From JANWZL01 sp041640815 (lineage in GTDB: Bacteria; Pseudomonadota; Gammaproteobacteria; Burkholderiales; Thiobacillaceae), in contig JBEPZO010000013.1 of NCBI GenBank assembly GCA_041640815.1, positions 1 through 49,373 of the forward strand: a stretch of DNA of 49,373 nt, read 5' to 3'. The position numbers and the translations under genes are program-made. The notes below the pieces were generated by a model. It saw only the letters and a list, made by a program, of their open reading frames with translations, was not told the DNA's origin and searched no databases. Below are positions 26,157-34,217 of the stretch, one piece after another. Position 1 is the first letter of the stretch. The number at the start of each line of letters is the position of its first letter.

Positions 26157-26618
26157 TTGAGTTACCGCTCGAAAAAAGCGCTATCGCCGCGCGATGCTTC
26201 GTCGTTTGAGCGTGCTCTGGCTTGAGCTATCATCGCCATCACCACAGGATGTGGGTCCTCCCTAAGGAACGCCTGATTTTAAGGAAACTCTGCAGAACGC
26301 TGCGAGCGGATGGAGGGCCGGCGCACGAAGCAAGCTTGCCGCGAGACATAACAAGTGGTTAGGCGAGGAAGCGAAAACGTTGTTTTGGCGTAGGCTAATA
26401 CCAGTGCAACCGATTGTTTTGGTCCGCAGGGCCGGCCGAAGCCGCTACCCTAGCAATGCGGCAATACGCCCGCACAGCAAGTTATGCAGATACTGTCTTA
26501 CACGCTCCCTGTCAAACCCACCGCAGGGTCGAAGGGTCGGCCTGATTTGGAGGATGCCCCAAATCAGGTGCACCAGCTTGCGTTTACTTAAAGGTTAGGT
26601 CGAGCTAGCCTTGGGGCG
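26157..26618. other. Intergenic region before cheR, with a hairpin
   Basis: No convincing gene is seen in these 462 bases. A perfect 10-bp stem, CCTGATTTGG and CCAAATCAGG, with an 8-base loop lies at 26541-26568, about 50 bases before cheR, without a T-run. A short fragment TTTTGGTCCG near 26419 also occurs at the end of the Aer-like gene near 26083. A separate cheR-cheD-cheB promoter may lie here, but none is convincing. Confidence 0.4.
26541..26568. repeat. Perfect 10-bp hairpin upstream of cheR
   Basis: The arms pair without mismatch around the loop AGGATGCC. It could act in the 5' leader of the cheR transcript or be a protein-binding palindrome. No known motif is recognised. Confidence 0.6.
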
Positions 26619-27497
26619 ATGCCAGCAAGAATCCTTGATGCGCATACCGCACAACCAACAAGCCGGCGCTCGGAGCGTGAGTTTGAGTTTACACGCCGGG
26701 ACTTTGACGAGATTCGAAGGTTAATCTACACCCATGCTGGCATCAGTCTATCGGATGCGAAGGAGGATATGGTCTATAGCCGTTTGGCACGACGTCTGCG
26801 TGCCCGGGGCATAAGTAGCTTCCGCGCCTATCTTGAGCTGTTGCAGCATGATGCTAAGGAGTGGGAAGCCTTTGTCAATGCGCTGACAACTAACTTGACG
26901 GCGTTTTTTCGCGAGCCCCACCATTTTGATATCTTGAGGGATTTCCTGAAAACTCGCCGAGAGCGTCCGATTACTATCTGGAGCGCAGCGGCCTCTACGG
27001 GGGAAGAACCCTACTCGATCGCCATGACGGTCGTTGAAACGCTGGGAGATCATGCTCACGGAGTGCGTATCTTGGCCTCTGATCTAGATACTCAGGTGCT
27101 GCAAAAGGCACGTGAGGGTATTTACCCGGCAGATCGGATTGCCAAGTTGGATGAGGCAAGACAGCGGCGTTTTTTCCTCAAAGGAACTGGTAGTCGCAGT
27201 GGTCTAGTGAGGATAAAGCCGCAGTTGCAGGCGATGATCGATTTTTTCCAGCTTAACTTGTTGGCTGAACACTGGCCGATCAAGCAGCCGCTTGACGCCA
27301 TCTTTTGTCGTAATGTGATGATCTATTTCGATAAGCCAACGCAGTACCGAATCCTAAAGCGCATGAAACCCCTGCTTAAGACCGATGGTCTTCTGTTTCT
27401 TGGACACTCAGAGGCGTTATACCATGCAGCTGACCTTTTCCGACTGCGTGGTCAAACCGTCTATGTTCACGCCTTTATGCCGGATAAACCGGCATGA
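26619..27497 (+). CDS. cheR: Chemotaxis protein methyltransferase CheR
   Basis: Methylates receptor glutamates using SAM for adaptation. The 292 residues comprise the N-terminal helical domain (TRRDFDEIRRLIYTHAGISLS, with YSRLARRLRARGISSF), the TNLTAFFREPHHF link, and the SAM-binding domain with IWSAAASTGEEPYSIAM, ILASDLDTQVL and IFCRNVMIYFD. It probably docks on the WEEF tails of the two large receptors through its beta-subdomain. This is inference from the tails. It is separated from the receptors by a 462-base gap. Confidence 0.95.
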   Translation: MPARILDAHTAQPTSRRSEREFEFTRRDFDEIRRLIYTHAGISLSDAKEDMVYSRLARRLRARGISSFRAYLELLQHDAKEWEAFVNALTTNLTAFFREPHHFDILRDFLKTRRERPITIWSAAASTGEEPYSIAMTVVETLGDHAHGVRILASDLDTQVLQKAREGIYPADRIAKLDEARQRRFFLKGTGSRSGLVRIKPQLQAMIDFFQLNLLAEHWPIKQPLDAIFCRNVMIYFDKPTQYRILKRMKPLLKTDGLLFLGHSEALYHAADLFRLRGQTVYVHAFMPDKPA

Positions 27498-27559
27498 AGA
27501 TAGGCTATTAGCAAACGTCCCCCACCAGGAAGTCGGATGTTGATACACAACAACGGTTG

Positions 27560-27594
27560 GTTCATGCGCCGTGGATGAGCGCGGCGTCATGAAC
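27560..27594. repeat. Imperfect 12-bp hairpin between cheR and cheD
   Basis: GTTCATG-CGCCG pairs with CGGCG-CATGAAC around a 10-base loop, with one bulged T at 27587. It lies 50 bases before the cheD start chosen here. It has no T-run. Confidence 0.5.
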
Positions 27595-27643
27595 GAGCCG
27601 GCAACTCACGGAGCTGGCACCAGCAAATACTACGAAACATGCG

Positions 27644-28273
27644 GTGCCTGGAATTGTCGTCGTGTCGCAACTAGGCTACGAGGAAGTCCTCGCCCCGAAT
27701 CGCTACTATGACCGTACCTTCGACATGGAGGCGGTCAAGCTGCTACCAGGGGAATATTACGTTACAACCCGACGGATGGTGTTGGTGACGGTGCTCGGCT
27801 CTTGCGTGGCCGCATGCATCCGCGATCCACATACCAGGATAGGCGGTATGAACCATTTCATGTTGCCTGAAGGTGGTGACCCGCATGACCTGATGTCCAG
27901 CTCTGCGCGCTATGGCAGCTATGCCATGGAGGTCCTGATCAACCAACTCGTCAAGCTCGGTGCCAGGCGCAACCGGCTTGAGGCCAAGGTATTCGGGGGC
28001 GCAGCTGTACTGCGAGGGTTTACGACAGTCAATGTCGGTGAGTCCAATAGCGAGTTTGTATTGGAATACCTCGCTAACGAGAATATCCCCGTTATCGCAC
28101 ATGACTTACGCGGTATCTATCCGCGTAAAGTCTATTTTTTCCCCGAGACAGGCCGCGTACTGGTAAAAAAGCTCAAGAGCGTACACAACGACACCATCTT
28201 GGCGCGTGAACGCGAGTACAATCGTCGCTTAAGCCACACCCCTATTGCCGGCGAAGTAGAGCTGTTCAAATGA
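27644..28273 (+). CDS. cheD: Chemoreceptor glutamine deamidase CheD
   Basis: Deamidates receptor glutamines and can modulate CheA activity. The core reads VKLLPGEYYVTTRRMVLVTVLGSC with the catalytic Cys, GGMNHFMLPEGG with the catalytic His, and EAKVFGGAAVL. The C-terminus is IAGEVELFK and shares GEVELF with the first receptor of the cluster. The start is uncertain: GTG 27644 has no Shine-Dalgarno sequence, and nearby ATGs at 27589 and 27639 are out of frame, so the true start may be a later GTG or ATG 27725, or the 5' end may be altered. cheB starts inside its stop (ATGA). Confidence 0.88.
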   Translation: MPGIVVVSQLGYEEVLAPNRYYDRTFDMEAVKLLPGEYYVTTRRMVLVTVLGSCVAACIRDPHTRIGGMNHFMLPEGGDPHDLMSSSARYGSYAMEVLINQLVKLGARRNRLEAKVFGGAAVLRGFTTVNVGESNSEFVLEYLANENIPVIAHDLRGIYPRKVYFFPETGRVLVKKLKSVHNDTILAREREYNRRLSHTPIAGEVELFK

Positions 28274-29334
28274 CCCAGCCAATCCGTGTCCTGATTGTTG
28301 ACGATTCCGCATTGATCCGCAGCCTACTGCGCGAGATCCTGCGCAGTCAACCAGATCTTGAGCTCGTCGGAGAGGCTCCCGACCCATACGTGGCGCGGGA
28401 GATGATCAAGCAGCTTAATCCGGACGTCATCACCTTGGATGTCGAGATGCCGCGCATGAACGGTTTGGAGTTTCTTGAGCGACTCATGCGTCTGCGCCCG
28501 ATGCCGGTGGTCATGCTGTCTTCGCTTACCGAACAAGGCTCAGAGGTCACACTGCGGGCGCTGGAGCTGGGTGCCGTGGACTTCATCACCAAACCCAAGC
28601 AAGGTATCGTCGAGCAATTTCCCCAACTTGCTGAGGAAATCGCTGAAAAACTGCGCGCCGCTGCGCGGGCTAGAGTTCGTCGCCTCGCTCCTGCCGCGGT
28701 AGCCCCGGCGCAGCCGCGACCCCTAGCCGGTCTTGTCTTCAACACGACTGATAAGGTCATATGTATCGGCGCCTCCACTGGTGGCACCGAAGCGCTTAAA
28801 GCGGTGCTCAGCCAAATGCCGGCCGATGCCCCAGGCATACTCATTACCCAGCATATGCCGGCGGGTTTCACCCGCTCATTCGCCGAACGTCTGAACAAAC
28901 TTTCCGTCATGACGGTAAAAGAGGCCGACAATGAAGAGCGCATCCTGCCCGGCCACGCCTATGTTGCCCCCGGTCATTCACACCTGCGGGTGAAGAAGGT
29001 GGGCGGGTATTACTACACCGTGCTGACGCAAGACGCACCAGTTAATCGGCATCGACCTTCAGTAGATGTATTGTTCGAAAGCGCCGCCACAGCGCTAGGC
29101 CCCAACGCCATAGGCGTCATTCTCACCGGTATGGGTAAGGATGGCGCCAAGGGTCTATTAGCCATGCGCCAGGCCGGTGCCCATACTATCGCCCAAGATG
29201 AGGCGAGCTGCATTGTCTTCGGTATGCCGCGTGCGGCCATCGAAATCGGTGCCGCGGCAGAGGTGCTGCCGCTTGAGGACATCGCCAGCCGTGTCCTTGA
29301 GAGGTTTGCAAACAAAGCAACGAATCGGCGTTAA
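28270..29334 (+). CDS. cheB: Chemotaxis methylesterase/response regulator CheB
   Basis: Removes methyl groups from, and deamidates, receptors when phosphorylated by CheA. Of 354 residues, the receiver domain has the acidic pair in VDDSALIRSLL, phosphorylated D57 (in TLDVEMPRMNG) and the KPKQG loop. The esterase domain has IGASTGGTEAL (catalytic Ser), TQHMPAGFT (His) and ILTGMGKDGAKG (Asp). Its ATG overlaps the cheD stop by 4 bases, so the two are co-translated. Confidence 0.95.
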   Translation: MTQPIRVLIVDDSALIRSLLREILRSQPDLELVGEAPDPYVAREMIKQLNPDVITLDVEMPRMNGLEFLERLMRLRPMPVVMLSSLTEQGSEVTLRALELGAVDFITKPKQGIVEQFPQLAEEIAEKLRAAARARVRRLAPAAVAPAQPRPLAGLVFNTTDKVICIGASTGGTEALKAVLSQMPADAPGILITQHMPAGFTRSFAERLNKLSVMTVKEADNEERILPGHAYVAPGHSHLRVKKVGGYYYTVLTQDAPVNRHRPSVDVLFESAATALGPNAIGVILTGMGKDGAKGLLAMRQAGAHTIAQDEASCIVFGMPRAAIEIGAAAEVLPLEDIASRVLERFANKATNRR

Positions 29335-29347
29335 CAAGCGAAGGATT

Positions 29348-29665
29348 ATGGAAATTACTAAATCGATCGAAGGCCATTGCGCTCATATTCGGTTGTCTGG
29401 CCGCTTTGACTTTCATTCCCATAGGGAATTCCGCCAATGCTGTGACGAGGCGCTGGCCAACCCTACCGTGCACGAACTCGATATCGACTTCGCGCAGGTC
29501 GATTATCTCGATAGTTCGGCGCTTGGCATGCTACTGCTGCTGCGCGATAAAGCCGAAAGCCATGGCAAACGCGTCGTACTCTCCGGGCTCAAGGGGATGG
29601 TAAAACAGGTACTAGACATCGCCAATTTCGGCAAGCTCTTCACTCTGCGCCCAGCATCTCCATGA
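29348..29665 (+). CDS. STAS-domain anti-sigma factor antagonist (HsbA/SpoIIAA type)
   Basis: A 105-residue single STAS domain, in which phosphorylation of a serine normally controls partner binding. The phospho-site region is YLDSSALGMLLLLRDKA, with Ser56/Ser57 as candidates. ATG 29348 follows AAGGA, and the upstream open frame is inside cheB. It overlaps the next gene by ATGA. This order, STAS next to a REC-PP2C-ATPase protein, matches the HsbA-HsbR pair of Pseudomonas aeruginosa, where HsbA regulates the anti-sigma factor FlgM or a diguanylate cyclase. The same role here is inference. Confidence 0.88.
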   Translation: MEITKSIEGHCAHIRLSGRFDFHSHREFRQCCDEALANPTVHELDIDFAQVDYLDSSALGMLLLLRDKAESHGKRVVLSGLKGMVKQVLDIANFGKLFTLRPASP

Positions 29666-31353
29666 CGGATATCACGCTCAAGATTCTCGTCGCTGATGAT
29701 GCGCCGCTCAATCTTGCCTTAGTGCAAGCGGTAGCAAACCGCCTCGGACATCATGTCGTGACAGCAAAGGACGGCCGCGAAGCGGTGCAGCGCTATCGTG
29801 AGGAAGCCCCAGACCTCGTGTTCATGGACGTGATGATGCCAGTGATGGATGGCCTGGCCGCCGTGCGGGAGATACGCGCCTTGCCGACTGACCGCTGGGT
29901 GCCGGTGGTGTTTTATTCTGCCCTGGACCGCATCGAAAACGTCATCAAGGGGTTGGAGAGCGGTGGCGATGACTACCTGGTCAAACCCGCTGACCTACGC
30001 CTGTTGCGTGCCAAGATCAACGGTTATGCCAAGGCCATCGCCCTGCAGCGCAAGCTTAGGGAGCATGCGCAGGAGCTGGCCCGCTGGCGTCAGCAAGCCG
30101 AGGAACAGACCGAGTTAGGGCGTCACATCATGGACCGCCTGACTAATGCACCAGGCTTACGTGACCCCTTGCTCAAGTCCTATCTTAAGCCGGCCGATGG
30201 CTTTAGCGGTGACCTGCTGTGCGCAACACGCGGCCCCGGCGATGTCCTGTACTTGCTCCTGGCCGACGCCGCCGGCCACGGCTTACCCGCAGCGCTCTCG
30301 GCCATGCCAGTAACCCATGTGTTCTATGCTATGGCGGGCAAAGGTTTTTCTGTGGCGTCAATCGTGACTGAACTCAATCGCAAGCTTAAGGAGTTAATGC
30401 CCGTCGACCGTTTTGTTGCGGCCACTGTGGCGGCCATTGATTTTGCTAACAGTACGATCGAGGTCTGGAACGGCGGTAACCCAGATGTATTACTCATAGG
30501 GGAGGAAGGTAAGGTATTACGACGCTGGCGATCGCGCCACCCCCCTTTGGGGATCTTACCGGATAGGGACTTCTCCAGTAAAACTGAAGTCCAGCTGGTT
30601 CAGGCGCCAAGTGACCTGTTGATATGCTCTGATGGCCTAGTCGAGGCGTCTGCCCCTAATGGCAGCCGCTTCACATTAGAAGGTGCTGTTGCTCGGCTCA
30701 GTGAGGGGGTATGGCCAGACCGCTCTCAACATCTGATCGCGGGTCTTAACGCCCACTTGGCGGGGAACATTCCACACGACGATATTTCTTTCTTACTCGC
30801 ACACATCCCCATTGAACAAAAAGCGCACCTTCCTCCATCCCAGGTTGGCAAGCCGCAAGAGCCGATGTCGGAATGGCATCTTAACCTTGCCTATGGCGCT
30901 CAGGAGCTGCGTTACCTCGATGTCGTACCGATGGTGCTGGGGATGTTGACCCAGATCCGAGCCTTGAAACCCCACCAAAGCGCACTCTATCTCATCCTCT
31001 CCGAGCTTTTTAACAATGCCCTCGACCATGGCCTGCTTGGTCTGGATTCTGCGATCAAGGAGGAAGAGGGTGGTTTTGAACGCTATCTAGAATTGCGTGC
31101 TAAGCGGCTCCAAACGCTTGTTGACGGCCGTATTGAGCTCGGTTTCGACCTGCACTTGCAACAGGGTAAGGCCTTGCTCGCCATTGAGGTCAAAGACAGT
31201 GGCCCTGGGTTTGATTATCGGCCTTATCTGTCCGCGGCTGTCGACCCAGCCCAACGCCCGCATGGGCGTGGTATCGCCCTAGTGAGGAGTCTTTGTCAAA
31301 CGCTTACTTTTATCGGCTGCGGCAACACGGTACGCGCCCTTTATCTGCTCTAA
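29662..31353 (+). CDS. Response regulator with PP2C phosphatase and ATPase domains (HsbR/RsbU type)
   Basis: A 563-residue partner-switch regulator. The receiver domain (1-125) has D56 in VFMDVMMPVMDG and LVKPADL. A short coiled coil follows. The SpoIIE-type phosphatase (about 165-375) keeps the metal-binding aspartates in FSGDLLC, LADAAGHGLP, CSDGLVE and HDDISF. A C-terminal GHKL ATPase/kinase domain (about 400-563) has the N box ELFNNALDHG, VKDSGPGFD and GRGIALVRSL. It can in principle both dephosphorylate and phosphorylate its STAS partner, and its receiver domain may be fed by a phosphorelay. It is the last gene of the chemotaxis cluster. Confidence 0.9.
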   Translation: MTDITLKILVADDAPLNLALVQAVANRLGHHVVTAKDGREAVQRYREEAPDLVFMDVMMPVMDGLAAVREIRALPTDRWVPVVFYSALDRIENVIKGLESGGDDYLVKPADLRLLRAKINGYAKAIALQRKLREHAQELARWRQQAEEQTELGRHIMDRLTNAPGLRDPLLKSYLKPADGFSGDLLCATRGPGDVLYLLLADAAGHGLPAALSAMPVTHVFYAMAGKGFSVASIVTELNRKLKELMPVDRFVAATVAAIDFANSTIEVWNGGNPDVLLIGEEGKVLRRWRSRHPPLGILPDRDFSSKTEVQLVQAPSDLLICSDGLVEASAPNGSRFTLEGAVARLSEGVWPDRSQHLIAGLNAHLAGNIPHDDISFLLAHIPIEQKAHLPPSQVGKPQEPMSEWHLNLAYGAQELRYLDVVPMVLGMLTQIRALKPHQSALYLILSELFNNALDHGLLGLDSAIKEEEGGFERYLELRAKRLQTLVDGRIELGFDLHLQQGKALLAIEVKDSGPGFDYRPYLSAAVDPAQRPHGRGIALVRSLCQTLTFIGCGNTVRALYLL

Positions 31354-31546
31354 GCGCAGTCCCCCCACTCTTACAGCATCACACGCTTGTTGCTTTTAAC
31401 CCACTCGGTCGAAGCAAGAGCTACCCCAATTGCCCCTCTCTCGGCTGGGTGATGTAGTTGTCGAGCTCAAGAGAGAAATTCTGCCCCACCTCGCAAGCAA
31501 CGAGGTAGGACTCAATTGCGCTTTGCCAGCAAACCTGCCGAGCTTC

Positions 31547-33271
31547 TTAGGCATTCAGCCGCTTAAGCCAAGACTCAATACGCTCTGGTTCGCCGGCGCG
31601 CATGAGCCGGCGAGTGAGTAAGGTAAGTTCGGGCAAGTCGCTATGCAGGATCTGCTGCTTCACCCGCAGCAGATGCGCCGGATGCATGGAAAAGCTGCGC
31701 AGGCCCATGCCCAGCAGTAGCCGCGTCAGGCGCGCGTCACCGGCCATTTCACCGCATACGGAGACCGGCTTGCCCAGTTTCTGGGCGATGCGCAGCGTAT
31801 GGCGGATGAGTTTGAGCACCGCCGGGTGTAAGGGGTCGTAGAGATGGGCCACGCTGTCATCGGTGCGGTCGATGGCAAGCGTGTACTGGATGAGGTCGTT
31901 GGTGCCGATGGACAGGAAGTCCAGCCGGCGGGCGAACCATTCCGCCGCCAAGGCGGCCGCCGGCACCTCGATCATGCCGCCGATCTGGATCTGCCGGTCA
32001 TAGGGGATGCCCGAGATGTCCAGCGATTCCTTGGCCAGCTCGATCAGCTCCAAGGCCTGCTCGAGCTCCTTCAGGTTGGCCAGCATGGGGATCAAGATGC
32101 GCAGCTTGCCGTAATGGCTCGCCCGCAGCATGGCCCTGACCTGGGCGAGAAAGATCTGCGGCTCCGCCAGGCACAGGCGGATCGCGCGTAGCCCCAGCGC
32201 CGGGTTGGCGCTACCGCGCTTCATCCACGGCAGGCCTTTGTCCGCGCCGAGATCGAGGGTGCGAATGACCACCGGCCGGCCCTGCATCGCCGTGACCACC
32301 TGGCGGTAGGCCTCGAATTGCTCGTCTTCATCCGGCAGATCGTCACGGTTCATGTACAGGAATTCGCTGCGGAATAGGCCGATACCGGCTGCATTCTGCT
32401 CCAATGCTTCCTGCACATCCTGCGGTAGATCGATGTTGGCCAGCAGCTCCACCGGCGTGCCGTCGAGCGTGGCGGCGGGGCTCTTCTTGAGACGCTTGAG
32501 CTTTTGCTGTTCCAGCCGCCATTGGTCCTGGCGGATGCGGTATTCCTCCAGGATGGCGGCATCGGGCGCGACGATGACCACGCCGTTGACCCCATCCACG
32601 ACCAGCCAGTCGCCATCGTGGATGAGGCTGCGGGCGTTGTGCAGCGCCATGACGGCGGGGATGTTGAGGCTGCGCGCGAGGATGGCGGTGTGCGAGGTGG
32701 CGCCGCCCAGGTCGGTGATGAAGGCGGCGTACTGCTGGCGCTTGAACAGCACCATATCGCTGGGCGACAAGTCGTGGGCGACGAGCACGCTGGCCTCCTC
32801 GCCGAACGGCTTGACCGGCACCTGCCCGGGTTGTCCCATCAAGGCCTTCATGATGCGGTCCGCCACCTGGCGCACATCGTTTTTGCGCTCGCGTAGATAG
32901 GCATCCTCCATGGCCTCGAACTGGTCGATGAGGGCCTGGGTTTGCTGCGCCAGTGCCCACTCGGCGTTGCAGCGGTTCTCAAGGATGCAGCGTTTGGGCA
33001 CTTCCGAGATCATGGCGTCTTCCAGGATCAAGCGGTGCACATCCAGGAAGGCAGAGAGCTCCGCCGGCGCGTTCTCGGGTAGATGCGCCTGCAGGCTTTG
33101 CAGCTCGGTGCGCACGCTGGCCACTGCAGCCTCGAAGCGCGCCACCTCGGCCTTCAAGTCCTCACGCCGCAGCACGTAGTGAGGGGCCTCAAGACGGTCG
33201 TGAGAGAACAGCCGTGCGCGGCCAATGGCGTAACCACCGGACACACCGATGCCGTGCAGGGTAAAGCTCAT
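31547..33271 (-). CDS. ptsI: PTS enzyme I (phosphoenolpyruvate-protein phosphotransferase)
   Basis: Transfers phosphate from phosphoenolpyruvate to HPr. The 574 residues are the usual EI length. Visible parts are LHGIGVSGGYAIGRA at the N-terminus, the phospho-histidine in GGATSHTAILARSLNIP, RTLDLGADKGLPWM, SIGTNDLIQYTLAIDRTD and VCGEMAGD. The frame is open 23 codons further upstream, but ATG 33271 matches the family. It lies 100 bases after ptsH with the same orientation. No EIIB or EIIC permease genes are nearby, so the system is probably regulatory. Confidence 0.94.
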   Translation of the reverse strand: MSFTLHGIGVSGGYAIGRARLFSHDRLEAPHYVLRREDLKAEVARFEAAVASVRTELQSLQAHLPENAPAELSAFLDVHRLILEDAMISEVPKRCILENRCNAEWALAQQTQALIDQFEAMEDAYLRERKNDVRQVADRIMKALMGQPGQVPVKPFGEEASVLVAHDLSPSDMVLFKRQQYAAFITDLGGATSHTAILARSLNIPAVMALHNARSLIHDGDWLVVDGVNGVVIVAPDAAILEEYRIRQDQWRLEQQKLKRLKKSPAATLDGTPVELLANIDLPQDVQEALEQNAAGIGLFRSEFLYMNRDDLPDEDEQFEAYRQVVTAMQGRPVVIRTLDLGADKGLPWMKRGSANPALGLRAIRLCLAEPQIFLAQVRAMLRASHYGKLRILIPMLANLKELEQALELIELAKESLDISGIPYDRQIQIGGMIEVPAAALAAEWFARRLDFLSIGTNDLIQYTLAIDRTDDSVAHLYDPLHPAVLKLIRHTLRIAQKLGKPVSVCGEMAGDARLTRLLLGMGLRSFSMHPAHLLRVKQQILHSDLPELTLLTRRLMRAGEPERIESWLKRLNA

Positions 33272-33371
33272 GCTCGAAGAGACAAGACGAGACTGAGAAC
33301 AGAGTTTAAAGGACGCGGCCAGGCAGCCAGAAGATGGCACTTCCCTTAGGTAGGGGGTCGGAGCCTACGTC

Positions 33372-33641
33372 TTATTCTGCCTCGCCGAATTTATCTGCGA
33401 TCAGGGTGGTAAGTGCCGCCATGGCCTCCTGCTCGTCTGGGCCGTCGACCTCCAGTTTCAGCGTGGTGCCCTTGGCAGCGGCCAGCATCATCACTCCCAT
33501 GATGCTCTTGCCATTGACGCGACGGCCGTCGCGCGAAATCCAGACATCAGCGGCGAAGCGGCTTGCGGTTTGGGTCAGCTTGGCCGAGGCGCGGGCATGC
33601 AGGCCTAGTCGATTGAGTATTTGGACCTCACGCGTGAGCAT
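33372..33641 (-). CDS. ptsH: PTS phosphocarrier protein HPr
   Basis: An 89-residue phosphocarrier. The EI-phosphorylated His15 is in LNRLGLHARASAKL, and the regulatory Ser46 site is in NGKSIMGVMMLAA, which implies control by HPr kinase/phosphorylase, not encoded in the window. ATG 33641 is inside the 3' end of the IIA gene (14-base overlap), so the two are translationally coupled. Confidence 0.94.
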   Translation of the reverse strand: MLTREVQILNRLGLHARASAKLTQTASRFAADVWISRDGRRVNGKSIMGVMMLAAAKGTTLKLEVDGPDEQEAMAALTTLIADKFGEAE

Positions 33642-34035
33642 CGGCCAATTTTGGCTGGATGTGGAAGGTGCCCTCGTGTGCCCCTTGCACCACACGGTCG
33701 GCAAGGTCATTTAAAGCCTCGCGCCGATAGGTGATCGCCTTGAGCAGCATCGGCACGCTGGCGCCCGCCACCGCCTCCACCCGTCCGGGTTCGACCAATC
33801 TGCAAATCGTGTTACAGGGTGTGGCCCCGTAGACATCGGCCAGGATCAAGACGCCGTCGCCTTCATCAAGTAAGGCGATCTTGCGACGCGCCTGTTCCAA
33901 CAGGTACTCAGGATCAGTGCTATCCGGTACATCAAGCGACATAAGCCGCTCCGGACGCTTGCCCAAAACGTAGGCAGCGCAATCGATAAGCGATTCGCCC
34001 AAACAGCCATGGGCGACGACGAGGATACCGATCAT
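33628..34035 (-). CDS. PTS EIIA component, mannose (Man) family
   Basis: A 135-residue stand-alone IIA of the mannose family. The phosphorylated His9 is in MIGILVVAHGCLGESL, followed by LILADVYGATPCN typical of IIA-Man. ATG 34035 gives the family start, and an in-frame ATG at 34059 is possible. First gene of IIA-ptsH-ptsI. In proteobacteria that lack PTS permeases, this set acts as a phosphorylation sensor of phosphoenolpyruvate status. Its output target is not visible here. Confidence 0.9.
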   Translation of the reverse strand: MIGILVVAHGCLGESLIDCAAYVLGKRPERLMSLDVPDSTDPEYLLEQARRKIALLDEGDGVLILADVYGATPCNTICRLVEPGRVEAVAGASVPMLLKAITYRREALNDLADRVVQGAHEGTFHIQPKLADAHA

Positions 34036-34217
34036 GTTGACTTGGATCGAGTTAACCATAGTAAGTTTAGCATCTTCTCATACACCCTCCTGTAGCACTG
34101 GTTCACCCGCCGGTAGGCCATACGACCCTTGTGGCGCCAGGGTTACATTTGGGCCCCGACTGCTAGGCGGATAGAATTCATCCACTACCACGCCATCGCC
34201 GCTTAACCCCCCCAGGC

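Noticed and set aside
26380..26598. A 72-codon open frame in the gap before cheR
   Set aside because: No ribosome binding site, no family and an Arg-rich composition typical of non-coding GC-rich DNA.
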